Source: Candidatus Nitrospira nitrosa
Lineage (GTDB): Bacteria; Nitrospirota; Nitrospiria; Nitrospirales; Nitrospiraceae
Reading direction: 5' to 3'
Assembly: GCF_001458735.1 (NCBI RefSeq)
Contig: NZ_CZQA01000008.1
Location: 558,001 to 622,000 of the forward strand
Length of the DNA: 64,000 bases
Position numbers and translations under genes: made by a program. The notes beneath the pieces were generated by a model. The model worked only from the letters and a program-made list of their open reading frames with translations. It was not told where the DNA came from and searched no databases. Positions 26,346-35,855 of the stretch are shown here, piece by piece. Position 1 is the stretch's first letter. Every line of letters starts with the position of its first letter.

Positions 26346-27897
26346 GAGGCTCCGTTCTCCTTTCTCCTCCCGACATCGTGAACCCACTGGGTTCCCAATA
26401 CTCCCTGATCGCTTCCGTTAGTTGTGCCACACTTTGTTCAGCTATGCTGGAAGGAACCGCTTCTTCCCCCATGGTGGCCATCAGGGTGGCGTAGGCCGTT
26501 TCCAATCCGGCTCGCGCCGTGTCCAACCGGACATCGGCAGCGACATCGTTGGCTCGTTCTCGAATCAGTGTGAGATCGTTCGTGCGCTCAGTCAGCCACA
26601 AGTTCTTGGTCTGCTCCACAATTGCACTCTGTGTCTGCTGGTAATTCCTCGCATCCTGATATTCCTGCTTGGCCAGCACAAACTGTGTTGCGCCAACATG
26701 GACCTCCGTCAGAATGGACATGCTGAGCGCCAGGCTTTGGACATCCAGCATGTGGCCGTTTGCTTCGATTGCTTTGAGTTTGGCCGGCGCTCGAAACACC
26801 GAGAGCAGATTCCAGCTTGCCTGGGCGGCATAGCTGAGCCAATTCTGATACAAGAGGAAACTGTTGCTGTTATAGTAGCCGCCGAGCGAGACCTTGAGGT
26901 TCGGGAATAATTCCAGAAACACCGCTTTGGCTTCCTTGGCGTTAATGCGCTTCTTATAGTCGATGGTGCGCAACTCTGGTCTGAGCAAGAGTGCCTGCTC
27001 TTCCATCTTCTGACTATCCAAGTTGACGACGGGAATCGCGGTTTCTCTGGGAGGTACGACCAGATCAAACGACGTTCCGGGCGGCAAGCCGATCATGGAA
27101 GCCAGCTGCAGCTTCGCAGTACTGAGTTCACGAAAGAGTCGCCGCACTTCACGCTGGATATTGAGCAAATCTCGTTGATAATTGAGCGGCGTCAACGGCG
27201 CCTGAAGTTTCTGGCCGACAATCTGCCTGGTACTCTCCAGGGCTTTACTCACGGAATCGTCCAAGAACTGAATTCGAGGAAGCACCCGTTCCGCACTCAC
27301 CGCCCGCCAATAGGCCCCTCTGACATCTTGGATCAACCGCACCGCCAGACGCCGTTTTTCCTCTTCTGCCACCAGCACATTGTCGGCTGCCTGTTGTGCG
27401 CGTACGAACGACAGGCCAAAGTCGAGCACATCCCAACTTAATGCAAGGTTGCCGGCCAGGACGTTCTTTTCGGATGAGGTGAAGGGTTCGATCGCCTGGC
27501 GCCCCGTGAGAATCGATTGCCCAACTCCGCCGGCAAAATTATTCCGTCCATCGAACCCGGCATTGGCGGCGACTTGCGGGAGGAGTGAATAGTGCGCCAC
27601 GTTCAACTGCTGATGCGCCAGTTGGACTTGAATCGCTTTGACCTTCGCATCCAAGTTGTATTTGACCGCCCGTGCCATCGCCTCATACAGATCAATCGGC
27701 CCAGCAACCGGCTCGTCCACAGCGGAGATGGCAAGAAAGTCCTTGACCGCTCGAGCATGGATTTCTCCATTCTCCATCGGATGTGGCTTGATCAGACAGC
27801 CGCCCATCGTGAGCAGTATCATCACGGTTACGACAGCCCGAACGGCGGTGCGCATCGTTTGTAACTGACCACGTCGCAGCAGACAGATTGCCTGCAC
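26323..27897 (-). CDS. TolC-family outer-membrane factor (lipoprotein)
   Basis: A 524-aa protein that starts at GTG 27897 with the ribosome site GGGAGG. A lipobox M-G-G-C ends a long signal (about 34 aa). Two outer-membrane efflux repeats follow (VKYNLDAKVKAIQVQLAHQQL and the second near residue 320, LRPELRTIDYKKRINAKEA), with long helices and aromatic-rich strands such as SLGGYYNSNSFLLYQNW. It is the first gene of the operon and overlaps the next one. Role: the outer-membrane channel of a tripartite exporter whose inner parts are the two adaptors and the M50-HlyD protein. Confidence 0.9.
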   Translation of the reverse strand: MQAICLLRRGQLQTMRTAVRAVVTVMILLTMGGCLIKPHPMENGEIHARAVKDFLAISAVDEPVAGPIDLYEAMARAVKYNLDAKVKAIQVQLAHQQLNVAHYSLLPQVAANAGFDGRNNFAGGVGQSILTGRQAIEPFTSSEKNVLAGNLALSWDVLDFGLSFVRAQQAADNVLVAEEEKRRLAVRLIQDVRGAYWRAVSAERVLPRIQFLDDSVSKALESTRQIVGQKLQAPLTPLNYQRDLLNIQREVRRLFRELSTAKLQLASMIGLPPGTSFDLVVPPRETAIPVVNLDSQKMEEQALLLRPELRTIDYKKRINAKEAKAVFLELFPNLKVSLGGYYNSNSFLLYQNWLSYAAQASWNLLSVFRAPAKLKAIEANGHMLDVQSLALSMSILTEVHVGATQFVLAKQEYQDARNYQQTQSAIVEQTKNLWLTERTNDLTLIRERANDVAADVRLDTARAGLETAYATLMATMGEEAVPSSIAEQSVAQLTEAIREYWEPSGFTMSGGERRTEPHATPAAH

Positions 27898-28250
27898 GAT
27901 AATCCTCCCTGTAGACCAGAGCCCTGTGCAGTACCGATATCGGCTCAGCCTGCAAAGAACTTGATCAAACGGACGGAAACGGGCTTAAACTGTGATGGGA
28001 TAATGAACAACCCAAATTATTCAACAAGATTGGACACAAATGGTTCTGTTCCCCCATACCGCTGGTATGTCCCCTCTCGCCCTCAGAATCGGTAGTAGAA
28101 GGCTTGGCAGACCCCATGAACAGTAAGCGTGCCTCCCCTGGAGCCCTGCTTCCGGAGTACTCCATTGGTGTCTACCTGTCCCTCGGCTGCTTGGCTACGC
28201 TTCTTCTAACAAGGACCAGCTGCTTCACCCCTTTAACCGGGAGAATGACC

Positions 28251-28496
28251 ATGAGCTGCACACGTTGTCAGGGATTGATGGTGAGAGAGCATTTCTTGGA
28301 TTTTGACGGTACTATTGGACATATGTGGGCCAGCGGCTATCGTTGTATGAATTGCGGCAATGTCCATGATCCACTCATTGAGGAACATCGCCGGACGAGG
28401 CCACACCCAGTACTCACCGGCTCAACCGATGAACTCGATTATGCTGAAGAGGAGTTTGATACGAATACGCATTCCGTCATGAAGCAAGCGGCATAG
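28251..28496 (+). CDS. Small double-CxxC zinc-ribbon-like protein
   Basis: Only the part from ATG 28251 is convincing: an 81-aa protein that starts MSCTRCQGLMVREHFLD. It has two metal-type pairs, C-x-x-C near the N-terminus and C-x-x-C in YRCMNCGNVHDP. The ribosome site (GGGAG) fits this ATG; the upstream extension to 28104 looks non-coding. Function unknown; similar small zinc-ribbon proteins are common in related bacteria. It is followed after 51 bases by the receiver gene in the same direction. Confidence 0.7.
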   Translation: MSCTRCQGLMVREHFLDFDGTIGHMWASGYRCMNCGNVHDPLIEEHRRTRPHPVLTGSTDELDYAEEEFDTNTHSVMKQAA

Positions 28497-28547
28497 CAGA
28501 GTCTGACGGGATTGCCTGTGCATCCATCTGGCCACGGGGAGAGCAGC

Positions 28548-28910
28548 ATGGCTTCGATCTTGATTGTCGATGATGACGATTCGGTCAGAATGCTCTTGCG
28601 TCACATCCTTGAAGGAGACGGGCATCAGATCCGAGAGGCCACAAACGGTCACGCAGGGCTCACACTCTATCGAGAGAGCCCCGCTGATCTGGTGATCACT
28701 GACATCTTGATGCCTGAACGCGATGGGATGGAGGTCACGCTGGCATTGACTCGAGAATTCTTGGACGCGAAAGTCATTGCCATGACCGGCGCAACCGGTG
28801 ATCAGAACTTTTTGAACGTTGCGAAACTCTTCGGCGCCAGGCGGGTGATCCAGAAGCCATTCTCGCCAACGGACCTCCTCCGTGCCGTGCGATTCACACT
28901 GAGTCATTAG
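28548..28910 (+). CDS. Stand-alone response-regulator receiver
   Basis: A 120-aa single REC domain: acidic pocket DDDD (8-11), phospho-acceptor Asp in VITDILMPERDG, Thr in AMTGATGD, and Lys in IQKPFSP. It starts at ATG 28548 after GGGGAGAG; the earlier GTG-type start at 28512 adds residues without similarity. There is no output domain, so it works as a CheY-like signalling module with an unseen kinase. It follows the zinc-ribbon gene and faces the symporter gene on the other strand. Confidence 0.9.
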   Translation: MASILIVDDDDSVRMLLRHILEGDGHQIREATNGHAGLTLYRESPADLVITDILMPERDGMEVTLALTREFLDAKVIAMTGATGDQNFLNVAKLFGARRVIQKPFSPTDLLRAVRFTLSH

Positions 28911-28966
28911 CCTGCCCGATAGAGCACTGACGAGGAGGCAGCATCCGTTCAAGAAACAGCCGACTG

Positions 28967-30409
28967 TTACTTTCCCTCCGCCCTCCTCAGAGGAGTTTTG
29001 TGTTGAGCCGTTAGAGACGGCAACAGCGATCCAATAATCATTCCAGCCCCCGCTACCACAAACCCAACCAGTTGCGGAGGCCATACATCGGTCGGTTCAC
29101 TCACCAGTTCCAACAGCAGCCAACTCATAAGGCCGGCGACGATGGCGCAACAGGCTCCCTGTGCCGTTGCTCTCTTCCAGTACAGTCCCGCAAACAGTGG
29201 GATAAAGGCCGCTACCAACGTGACTTTGTACGTGCTCACTACAAGCTTGTAGATGGTCGCATCAGACCAGAGCGCAATGACCAACACCAGCAAGGCAAAC
29301 GCCACCAAGACGATGCGCATCAGGCGCAAAAATTCTGAGTCATTCAGATTATGAAACAATGGCTTGAGCACATTTTCACTGAGCGTCACCGACGGCGCTA
29401 GTAAGGTCGCGCTTGAACAGCTCATCACTGCCGACAACAGTGCCCCGAAAAAGATCACCTGTGCAACCATCGGAGTATGCTGCACAATCAATGTCGGCAA
29501 TACCAGCTGCGAATCCTGCTCCATCAAGGCCCCAAACTTGGCAGGGTCCACCAACGTGGCCGAGTACGCAAGAAACATCGGGACAAAGCAGAATGCGAAA
29601 TAGAGCCCGGCCCCCAATAGCGCCCCCCGCACGGCGGTCTGCTCATTCCTCGCCGAGGTGATCCGCTGAAAGACATCCTGCTGCGGGATCGATCCAAGCA
29701 TCATGGTCATCCAGGCTCCAAGAAATGGAATCCACTCCCTGAGCGTCGGCGGCGGAAACAGGTCGAGCTTACCGGCCTCCGCTGCATGGGTGATCACCGC
29801 TGACACACCACCCGCCAAGTCTCCGACGATCGTCGCTATGTAGAGGAGGCCTCCCATGATCACTGAGATTTGCACAAAATCGAGAACGGCGACTGAGAAC
29901 ATCCCTCCAAAGGTTGTATAGGTCAGCACAATCGCCGCGCCGATGATGATCCCAACCGACTGACTGACCTCACCTTCTGTCACCACATTCAAGACCAGCC
30001 CCAGTACCTTGAATTGGGCCGCCACCCACCCCACGTACGAGGCGACGATGCAGAGCGTGCAGAGGACTTCGACCGTACGGTTGTACCGATAACGATAGTA
30101 GTCTCCGACCGTCAGTAGATTGAGGCGATACAACCGAGGAGCAAAAAACAACCCAGCCAGCACCAAGCACATGCTGGATCCGAATGGATCGGCCACGACG
30201 CCGCGAAGCCCCTCTTTGACGAATGTGGCAGAGATGCCCAGCACGGCTTCCGCACCGAACCACGTCGCAAACACAGTGGCGATGACCACCGGCAAGGGCA
30301 GACTCCTCCCAGCCACGGCAAAGTCCTTGGAATTTTGCACGCGTGTCGCGGCGAACAGTCCAATGCCGATAGAGAGGAGGAGATAGAGGGTAACAAACCA
30401 GAAGACCAC
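28967..30409 (-). CDS. Sodium:solute symporter (SSS family)
   Basis: A 480-aa polytopic protein with about 13 membrane segments and the family features: KDFAVAGRSLPLPV near the N-terminus, FATWFGAEAVLG (helix 2), YTTFGGMFSVAVLDFVQ, and GSIPQQDVFQRITSARNEQTA. It uses the sodium gradient to import a small solute; the substrate cannot be told from sequence. It starts at GTG 30409 without a clear ribosome site. The upstream acyltransferase gene ends 42 bases before, in the same direction, so the two may be co-transcribed. The end faces the receiver gene. Confidence 0.88.
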   Translation of the reverse strand: MVFWFVTLYLLLSIGIGLFAATRVQNSKDFAVAGRSLPLPVVIATVFATWFGAEAVLGISATFVKEGLRGVVADPFGSSMCLVLAGLFFAPRLYRLNLLTVGDYYRYRYNRTVEVLCTLCIVASYVGWVAAQFKVLGLVLNVVTEGEVSQSVGIIIGAAIVLTYTTFGGMFSVAVLDFVQISVIMGGLLYIATIVGDLAGGVSAVITHAAEAGKLDLFPPPTLREWIPFLGAWMTMMLGSIPQQDVFQRITSARNEQTAVRGALLGAGLYFAFCFVPMFLAYSATLVDPAKFGALMEQDSQLVLPTLIVQHTPMVAQVIFFGALLSAVMSCSSATLLAPSVTLSENVLKPLFHNLNDSEFLRLMRIVLVAFALLVLVIALWSDATIYKLVVSTYKVTLVAAFIPLFAGLYWKRATAQGACCAIVAGLMSWLLLELVSEPTDVWPPQLVGFVVAGAGMIIGSLLPSLTAQHKTPLRRAEGK

Positions 30410-30451
30410 GCGGGCAGAATACGGCTATCTCGGCTTGCAATCAATTGTTAA

Positions 30452-32803
30452 TCAAGAAACCTGCTGGCATTGAGAAGAACTGCTCGAGCATCTCGGTTGA
30501 CGCAGGAGCGACAGCAATTCCACCTCTCTCTCGAAAGATTCCGAGCTGGGAGCAACCAAGGGATCGTTGACCTCGATCACCGTAGCCGGTTGATCTTGAG
30601 AAGTGGGACTCCGCGTGAGGCTCCACTGACTTCTCACTGTGACTTGTGATCCATCCCGACGCACATGGATGAGCTGCCCTACCCACCTCCCCTTTGCGCG
30701 AAGCTCCTCTTGAATCACATCAAGCGAAACAGGGAATACCGTCTTGAGCAGTCGATGGGAAGTGGTCCCCAAGACATCGTGAGGTTCCCATCCATACAGA
30801 GCCTTGGCCTCAGGACTCCAGTATCGGATAGTACCATCTAGGTTGCGGACCATGAGCGCCTCGTTACCAACAGTGCTGGCGTCGCCCGCTGTATCCCATC
30901 CCCGAGAAGGGGGGGCAGTGTGCTCTCGCGTCAACATGCCATGTGTCAATTGCGCGACGAGGACGGAACCTGGCGTGGTTAGATGAAGTCTATCTCCAAA
31001 ATACACCACCCCGTCTTTCACCACATCACACTGAGATCGATCGCAGAACAACTGGGAGATATCGATAAACTCAAAACCAAACTTTTCAGACTCTTCAGAA
31101 AGGGCGGCATTCACAGCATCTAAGTCGTCCGTCCCTAACTTGAGAGTCTTGGGAATCCCTTGCTCAAACATCTCAAGCTTATAAGTATACCGCTGCACGT
31201 CGGCTGAGAGCCGGGCGACCTGAGAATAGATGATGACTCGATGGTCCTTCAATTTCTCAAATAACTCAGCGAGTTGAAGTCGAAATTCTTCGTTGCCGAT
31301 TTTTTCATACAGCCGCAACCAGTTGGATGACACAATAATTGGATCCAATTTATGGTTAGGGACATAGTCATTCACAAACCAGTCGTAAAAATCAGCACAC
31401 CGCCCCTCCGTCACACGCACGGCCCAGCAAGACCCACCTGTTAGTTGTATGATGCGATCCTCACCAAGCACACGTACAAGCCCTGGGTATAATTGGGCAG
31501 CGAGGCTATCTCCATACAATACAAATCGATTCGAGGGTCGGGACGTACCATCGTGTGTCTGAACGGAGGATGCCTCTGATGCCCCGTCACAGTGGTTCTG
31601 CAAGAGCGTAGTATAGGGCTGGTCCACTTCAAAAAAACATGTATAGATTCGCCATTGCGCTTCCATGTCTGTCGCGAGCTTAGTTTTCCCTTCCACGGTA
31701 GCCAGCTGCAAACCGACAGTGGAAACCACGAGCACCACCGCAGAAGCCAACGACACTCTCCACAGTAATTGTTTCGAGATGAGCGCCCCACGACGAAACG
31801 GCGTTTCAACATACCGCCACGTGACATAGGCGAGACCGAAGGCAAGAGCGACAAGGCCTGCGACAACCACTTCATCAGGCTCAGTCAGGCTTCGATGGCG
31901 GGCAAACGCCAACAACGGCTGATGCCATAAGTAGGCACTGTAGCTGACCAGCCCCACCCCAACGAGCACTTTACTCATCAACAACCGCCCAACAAATGTG
32001 TCCGGCAAGGCAAACACGATTATTAACCCGGCACCGACTGTGGGTATCAACGCATACACACCAGGAAATGGGGTCTCTTTGCTGAGAGTCAGGACTCCGA
32101 CAACGATCAATCCGAACCCAATGAGACTGAGCACTTGTTTGAGAACCAGAGGGATCCGGTCACGCTCGTTCGTTTCCAGGTAGAACGCGATAAGGGAACC
32201 CACGGCCAATTCCCATGCACGAGTCGGCAATAAAAAAAACGCCGCGACCGGTTTCGCGCTGCTCAGATACACAGCTACCGCGAAGCTGAGGAGCGCCACA
32301 ACTGCCACAAGTTTTACAATTCTCCTTCGCCCCATGCGCCAGGCAAACATCAGAACGAGTGGAAATAGGACGTAAAACTGCTCCTCTACCCCCAAACTCC
32401 ACGTATGCAGCAGCGGCTTCAGCTCTGTACCGGCATCGAAGTAATTACTGTGCTGCCAAAAAAAGATGTTCGACGCAAACACCAACACCGCGATGGCACT
32501 GTTCGCAAACTCTATCGCGTCGCTCGGCATGAGCCACAAGCAGGCAAAGGGTAAACACACCGCCATGACGAGATACAACGCGGGCAGAATACGCCGGGCA
32601 CGTCGTTCATAAAACTTCAGCAGTGAAAACTGACCGGCCTCAAGTTCCGCCAGAATAATCGTAGTAATCAAGTACCCGCTGATGACAAAGAACACGTCCA
32701 CGCCTATAAAGCCCCCACTGCAAAGCTGAACACCGGCGTGGAATAATATGACGGGCAGGACGGCGATGGCCCGCAAGCCATCTATTTCAGGACGGTAACG
32801 CAT
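30452..32803 (-). CDS. Acyltransferase-3/SGNH protein with a C-terminal PAS domain
   Basis: A 783-aa OafA/YrhL-type protein. ATG 32803 begins the conserved YRPEIDGLRAIAV; a GTG at 32842 would add 13 residues. About 1-345 is the integral-membrane acyltransferase (GFIGVDVFFVISGYLI, RRARRILPALY). A periplasmic SGNH-hydrolase-like domain follows, with GDSLAAQL (about 424) and DRLHL (about 603) as the catalytic blocks. Unusually, residues about 644-734 form a PAS domain: MVRNLDGTIRYWSPEAKALYGW...GRWVGQLIHVRRDGS. The first parts O-acylate envelope glycans; the PAS tail suggests sensing, or a fusion with a lost regulator. Family members usually end after the SGNH domain. Confidence 0.85.
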   Translation of the reverse strand: MRYRPEIDGLRAIAVLPVILFHAGVQLCSGGFIGVDVFFVISGYLITTIILAELEAGQFSLLKFYERRARRILPALYLVMAVCLPFACLWLMPSDAIEFANSAIAVLVFASNIFFWQHSNYFDAGTELKPLLHTWSLGVEEQFYVLFPLVLMFAWRMGRRRIVKLVAVVALLSFAVAVYLSSAKPVAAFFLLPTRAWELAVGSLIAFYLETNERDRIPLVLKQVLSLIGFGLIVVGVLTLSKETPFPGVYALIPTVGAGLIIVFALPDTFVGRLLMSKVLVGVGLVSYSAYLWHQPLLAFARHRSLTEPDEVVVAGLVALAFGLAYVTWRYVETPFRRGALISKQLLWRVSLASAVVLVVSTVGLQLATVEGKTKLATDMEAQWRIYTCFFEVDQPYTTLLQNHCDGASEASSVQTHDGTSRPSNRFVLYGDSLAAQLYPGLVRVLGEDRIIQLTGGSCWAVRVTEGRCADFYDWFVNDYVPNHKLDPIIVSSNWLRLYEKIGNEEFRLQLAELFEKLKDHRVIIYSQVARLSADVQRYTYKLEMFEQGIPKTLKLGTDDLDAVNAALSEESEKFGFEFIDISQLFCDRSQCDVVKDGVVYFGDRLHLTTPGSVLVAQLTHGMLTREHTAPPSRGWDTAGDASTVGNEALMVRNLDGTIRYWSPEAKALYGWEPHDVLGTTSHRLLKTVFPVSLDVIQEELRAKGRWVGQLIHVRRDGSQVTVRSQWSLTRSPTSQDQPATVIEVNDPLVAPSSESFEREVELLSLLRQPRCSSSSSQCQQVS

Positions 32804-33283
32804 GTCAATGATGTCACTGCCAATTGAAGCAAGCGAAAGCACAGCCTTCAGTCATCGGTCAGCATCAACCCCTAGGAAGATTTGATCCACTCTGTATATT
32901 GTCATCCAACTACTCAAACGCTGGAGATCCAACAAGTTTCCATACACAGTTGTAATACTAGCAGACTTAACATCATTTGCTGCTGATCCCTTGCACTGCC
33001 GTACAAGCTCGCGCTCATCAATACAACGTCCCAATCTTCTTGACTCTCCGCCACACTACCAACGCGCTTCCCTCCTCTAATTTACCAGAAGGCCGCATGA
33101 AGAACCATGCCCTGTTGATGCTGGTGATGGAGTTTCATCGATGGCCAGCAACAGACGGCGCCCAGCTCACCCCCCCTGCCAGGTGGGGAACTCCCGCGCA
33201 TTTAGAATCAGAAGAAATCTGTCGAGACGCGAAAATACGCTGACTGGCTTGTTCTTTCTTGAGGCGGAGCCTTGCGGATCTTC
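32804..33283. other. Intergenic stretch
   Basis: About 480 bases lie between the acyltransferase start and the PilZ-like gene end (both minus strand). It presumably carries the acyltransferase promoter. Apart from short unsupported frames I see nothing. Confidence 0.45.
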
Positions 33284-33694
33284 TTACTGCGGGCTGAATG
33301 CCCAGTATCGAGATGTTCCCAGTAGGAGGCGACAACCGACTAGAAAGAGATTGCCGTGTGACTCAACGGGCAGGATCTTGCTCCACTGAACTTCATAAAG
33401 ATTCACGGCATATTCCCACCGGGGCTGAGGGACATGAAGTTCCAGAAGCTGTTGATTGCCTGGCTGGCTACCCATTAATAGGAGAATCCCACACGCACTG
33501 CGGTTTAGACTGTAGACCTCTCCCTGTTCGATCATGAGCCGCTCACCTTCTATCGATTCGCAGAGACTGTAGGCACAAACCTTGGCCCCTTCAACCCGTA
33601 CCTCTCGCCGGCGATCTGAACGTAGGCCCTTCGATTCTTTACTGGTAGCCACCGATAGAACTGTGAGATTCAGATTTCCCATATTGGCCATCAC
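33284..33694 (-). CDS. PilZ-like small protein
   Basis: About 136 aa. A cluster SDRRREVRVEGAKV near residues 26-39 is like the arginine motif that opens PilZ domains (RxxxR, c-di-GMP binding). It is followed by a six-stranded pattern: CAYSLCES, YSLNRSACGILLLM, YEVQWSKI and FLVGCRLLLG. The classical second motif (D/NxSxxG) appears as LNRSACG. It probably binds c-di-GMP or is a degenerate PilZ adaptor. Several in-frame ATG codons at the start (33694, 33691, 33682) make the exact start uncertain. It stands alone. Confidence 0.65.
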   Translation of the reverse strand: MMANMGNLNLTVLSVATSKESKGLRSDRRREVRVEGAKVCAYSLCESIEGERLMIEQGEVYSLNRSACGILLLMGSQPGNQQLLELHVPQPRWEYAVNLYEVQWSKILPVESHGNLFLVGCRLLLGTSRYWAFSPQ

Positions 33695-34063
33695 TCGCTT
33701 TTAGAGACGTTTCCCCTCGGACATCGCTTTATCACACAACAGTGTGCATGTTGAGCAAGTGTCGTACCTGTGAAACGTTCTTGGATTCCCCTACAATGAT
33801 TCTACTGAAGTATTGCGGGGATTGCCTACTTCGCCTTGCGTTTTCTTTCATAAGGCTCCATCCATAAAGCGAAGGGAAATGAGTTCACTCTTCCGGTGGA
33901 TTACCTTCCCACTTCATTGATTCTTCTAGATATTTTCAAATGAAGGAAAAGGCACACACAATTAGACGTATGACCACGCTAAAAAAGCGCCGCTTTCCCT
34001 AAATGAATTCACGCACCACCAGAAATGACTTCGGGCTTGTCCCTCTCACTCACTTGCCCAGAA
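33695..34063. other. Intergenic stretch, AT-richer
   Basis: About 370 bases lie between the PilZ-like gene and the end of dinB. It is visibly more AT-rich than the surroundings (for example 33900-33970), which fits promoter DNA for the PilZ-like gene. No coding or RNA signal is seen. Confidence 0.45.
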
Positions 34064-35158
34064 TTAGACCAGAGGGATCGAGCACACCAGCTTTTCCACG
34101 CGAATGCCAAGCAGGCGAATGAGTTGACGATGAGGATTTTCGCGACGGTCGAGGAACGGCATGAGTAACCTCAAGACCTCTCGGCGCAGCGTTGCCATAT
34201 CGCCGGCTGGTTCCGCCATCGTATGGGCACGTGATGTAGTTTTGAAATCGGCGAATCGGACAGTCAGAACAACTGTCCGAAATGACTGAAATCCCTCCTG
34301 CTGCAACCGCTCCACCACACCCTGGCCGAGAAGTTCCAGTTCCATGAGTAGTCGCTGGCTATCGAGTGTATCGGCCTCGAAGGTATGCTGCTCGCTGATT
34401 GACTTGATCTCAGCATATTCTTCAAGCGGGGTAATATCTCGGCCACGAATCTTTTCATAGAGATCGACCCCGCGTTTCCCAAGCAATTCATCGAGTTGTG
34501 AGGCCGTCAACGATTTCATATCCTGTACGCACGTGAACCCTTGCCTCGCAAGCAGGGCTTCCGTCTTAGGGCCGATGCCAGGGATGGCCCGCAGTGGAAG
34601 CGGTGCCAGAAACGACTCGACTTCCTCCTCACAGACGACCGTCAGCCCGTCCGGCTTTGACATCCCCGATGCAATCTTGGCGATCAGTTTGTTCGGCCCG
34701 ATACCGACTGAGGCTGTCAGCCGTACTGCCCTATGGATCGCAGCCTTCAACTCTCGGGACAGCGATGTTGCGGCTCGATAGGACTCCGTGAAACTCAAGT
34801 CACCATAGGTTTCATCGATGCTCGCCTGCTCCACGACGGGAATGAATCGCCTGACGATACCCATGATTTCATCTGAGACACGCGCGTACTTGGGCATATC
34901 GACCGAGACAAAAGCGACCGCCGGCCTTCCAGCCCGACGTGCAGCCTCTGACAGCCGCCACGCCGTGGAAATCGGTGTCGCCGAATGAATCCCGTACGCA
35001 CGCGCCAAATAGTTCGACGTAGACACCACTCCGCGCCCCTTCCCACCCAGAGGGTCTGCCCCAACTACCAGCGGGATACCTCGAAGGGCGGGAGTATCTC
35101 GCTCCTCAATCGCCGCGAAGAACGCGTCCATGTCTAAATGGGCGATAATCCGAACCAT
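34064..35158 (-). CDS. dinB: DNA polymerase IV (Y-family)
   Basis: From ATG 35158 (VRIIAHLDMDAFFA, with GGGGA upstream) the protein is 364 aa, the usual length. Catalytic carboxylates are in LDMDAFFA (Asp9, Asp11) and SIDE (113-116). GIGPNKLIAKIASGMSKPDG and the helix-hairpin-helix AIPGIGPKTEALL are typical, and the little-finger domain ends the protein. The enzyme copies damaged DNA in the cytoplasm with low fidelity. The beta-clamp motif is expected at the C-terminus but is not obvious. The open frame upstream to 35257 is unlikely to be translated. Confidence 0.92.
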   Translation of the reverse strand: MVRIIAHLDMDAFFAAIEERDTPALRGIPLVVGADPLGGKGRGVVSTSNYLARAYGIHSATPISTAWRLSEAARRAGRPAVAFVSVDMPKYARVSDEIMGIVRRFIPVVEQASIDETYGDLSFTESYRAATSLSRELKAAIHRAVRLTASVGIGPNKLIAKIASGMSKPDGLTVVCEEEVESFLAPLPLRAIPGIGPKTEALLARQGFTCVQDMKSLTASQLDELLGKRGVDLYEKIRGRDITPLEEYAEIKSISEQHTFEADTLDSQRLLMELELLGQGVVERLQQEGFQSFRTVVLTVRFADFKTTSRAHTMAEPAGDMATLRREVLRLLMPFLDRRENPHRQLIRLLGIRVEKLVCSIPLV

Positions 35159-35314
35159 CTTTTCCCCAGCTTCATTAAGAAGAAGCCCGCTATTTCCCCG
35201 TAGATTTTCTCGATCAACCTGACGTACAATTTCTTGCGATATTACTGCTGCAAGCACAAAGAAAAGCCGATATACCGACTGAGTCTGCTAGACCGCTAAC
35301 GAAAGGTAGCTCCC

Positions 35315-35506
35315 GTGGCCATTCGCTGGTTTAACGTAATCGGATTTGTGATGCTGTTCAGTACACTCTTTTTCAATGAGGTCGTGTACCTCAACGTGTG
35401 GTACGATTTCAATCTGTCCACAATATTCCCAGCGATCATTTATCTCGCTGTCGGGATATGGCTTTCCTTGCGGGGAGAACCGACTTACCAGGAAGCGCGA
35501 ATATGA
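35315..35506 (+). CDS. Tiny two-helix membrane protein (paralogue 1)
   Basis: 63 aa from GTG 35315, with AAAGG upstream. Two hydrophobic helices (about 7-26 and 36-52) are separated by NVWYDFNL. It resembles the next gene residue by residue (W/NxIGFVML..LxxNE......WYxLxLxxIxxxIxYLxVGxxLSL). Function unknown; no named family recognised. Confidence 0.65.
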   Translation: MAIRWFNVIGFVMLFSTLFFNEVVYLNVWYDFNLSTIFPAIIYLAVGIWLSLRGEPTYQEARI

Positions 35507-35630
35507 GTTGGACCACTCATAACCTTCAAGAACCACAATTCTGGAGCGCAACGCAACGCCATCAGCAGCAGTTCATTATCAACAGGGGCCTACTAGCTGG
35601 GCATACCCCATCACTGAAAGGAGACAACCC

Positions 35631-35819
35631 ATGGGCCTGAGTTTCATCAATTGGATTGGGTTCGTGATGCTGGTTCTGGCTCTTATTCTGAACGAGCTAT
35701 TCCTTGGGATGAACGCATGGTATGAGCTCCACCTCGGGGCCATCATCATGGGCATCGTCTATCTGGTGGTTGGAGCTTCATTGTCTCTCTGGCCAAATGC
35801 CAGCGACACAACCACCTGA
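35631..35819 (+). CDS. Tiny two-helix membrane protein (paralogue 2)
   Basis: 62 aa from ATG 35631, with a strong AAAGGAG site. INWIGFVMLVLALILNELF forms helix 1, NAWYELHLG the loop, and AIIMGIVYLVVGASLSL helix 2. It is a clear tandem paralogue of 35315-35506, the two separated by 124 bases. It may act as a membrane stress or signalling peptide; this cannot be decided from sequence. Confidence 0.75.
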   Translation: MGLSFINWIGFVMLVLALILNELFLGMNAWYELHLGAIIMGIVYLVVGASLSLWPNASDTTT

Positions 35820-35855
35820 CCAGGACCTGACTCCCGGCTTGCTCGTGACGCCCTA

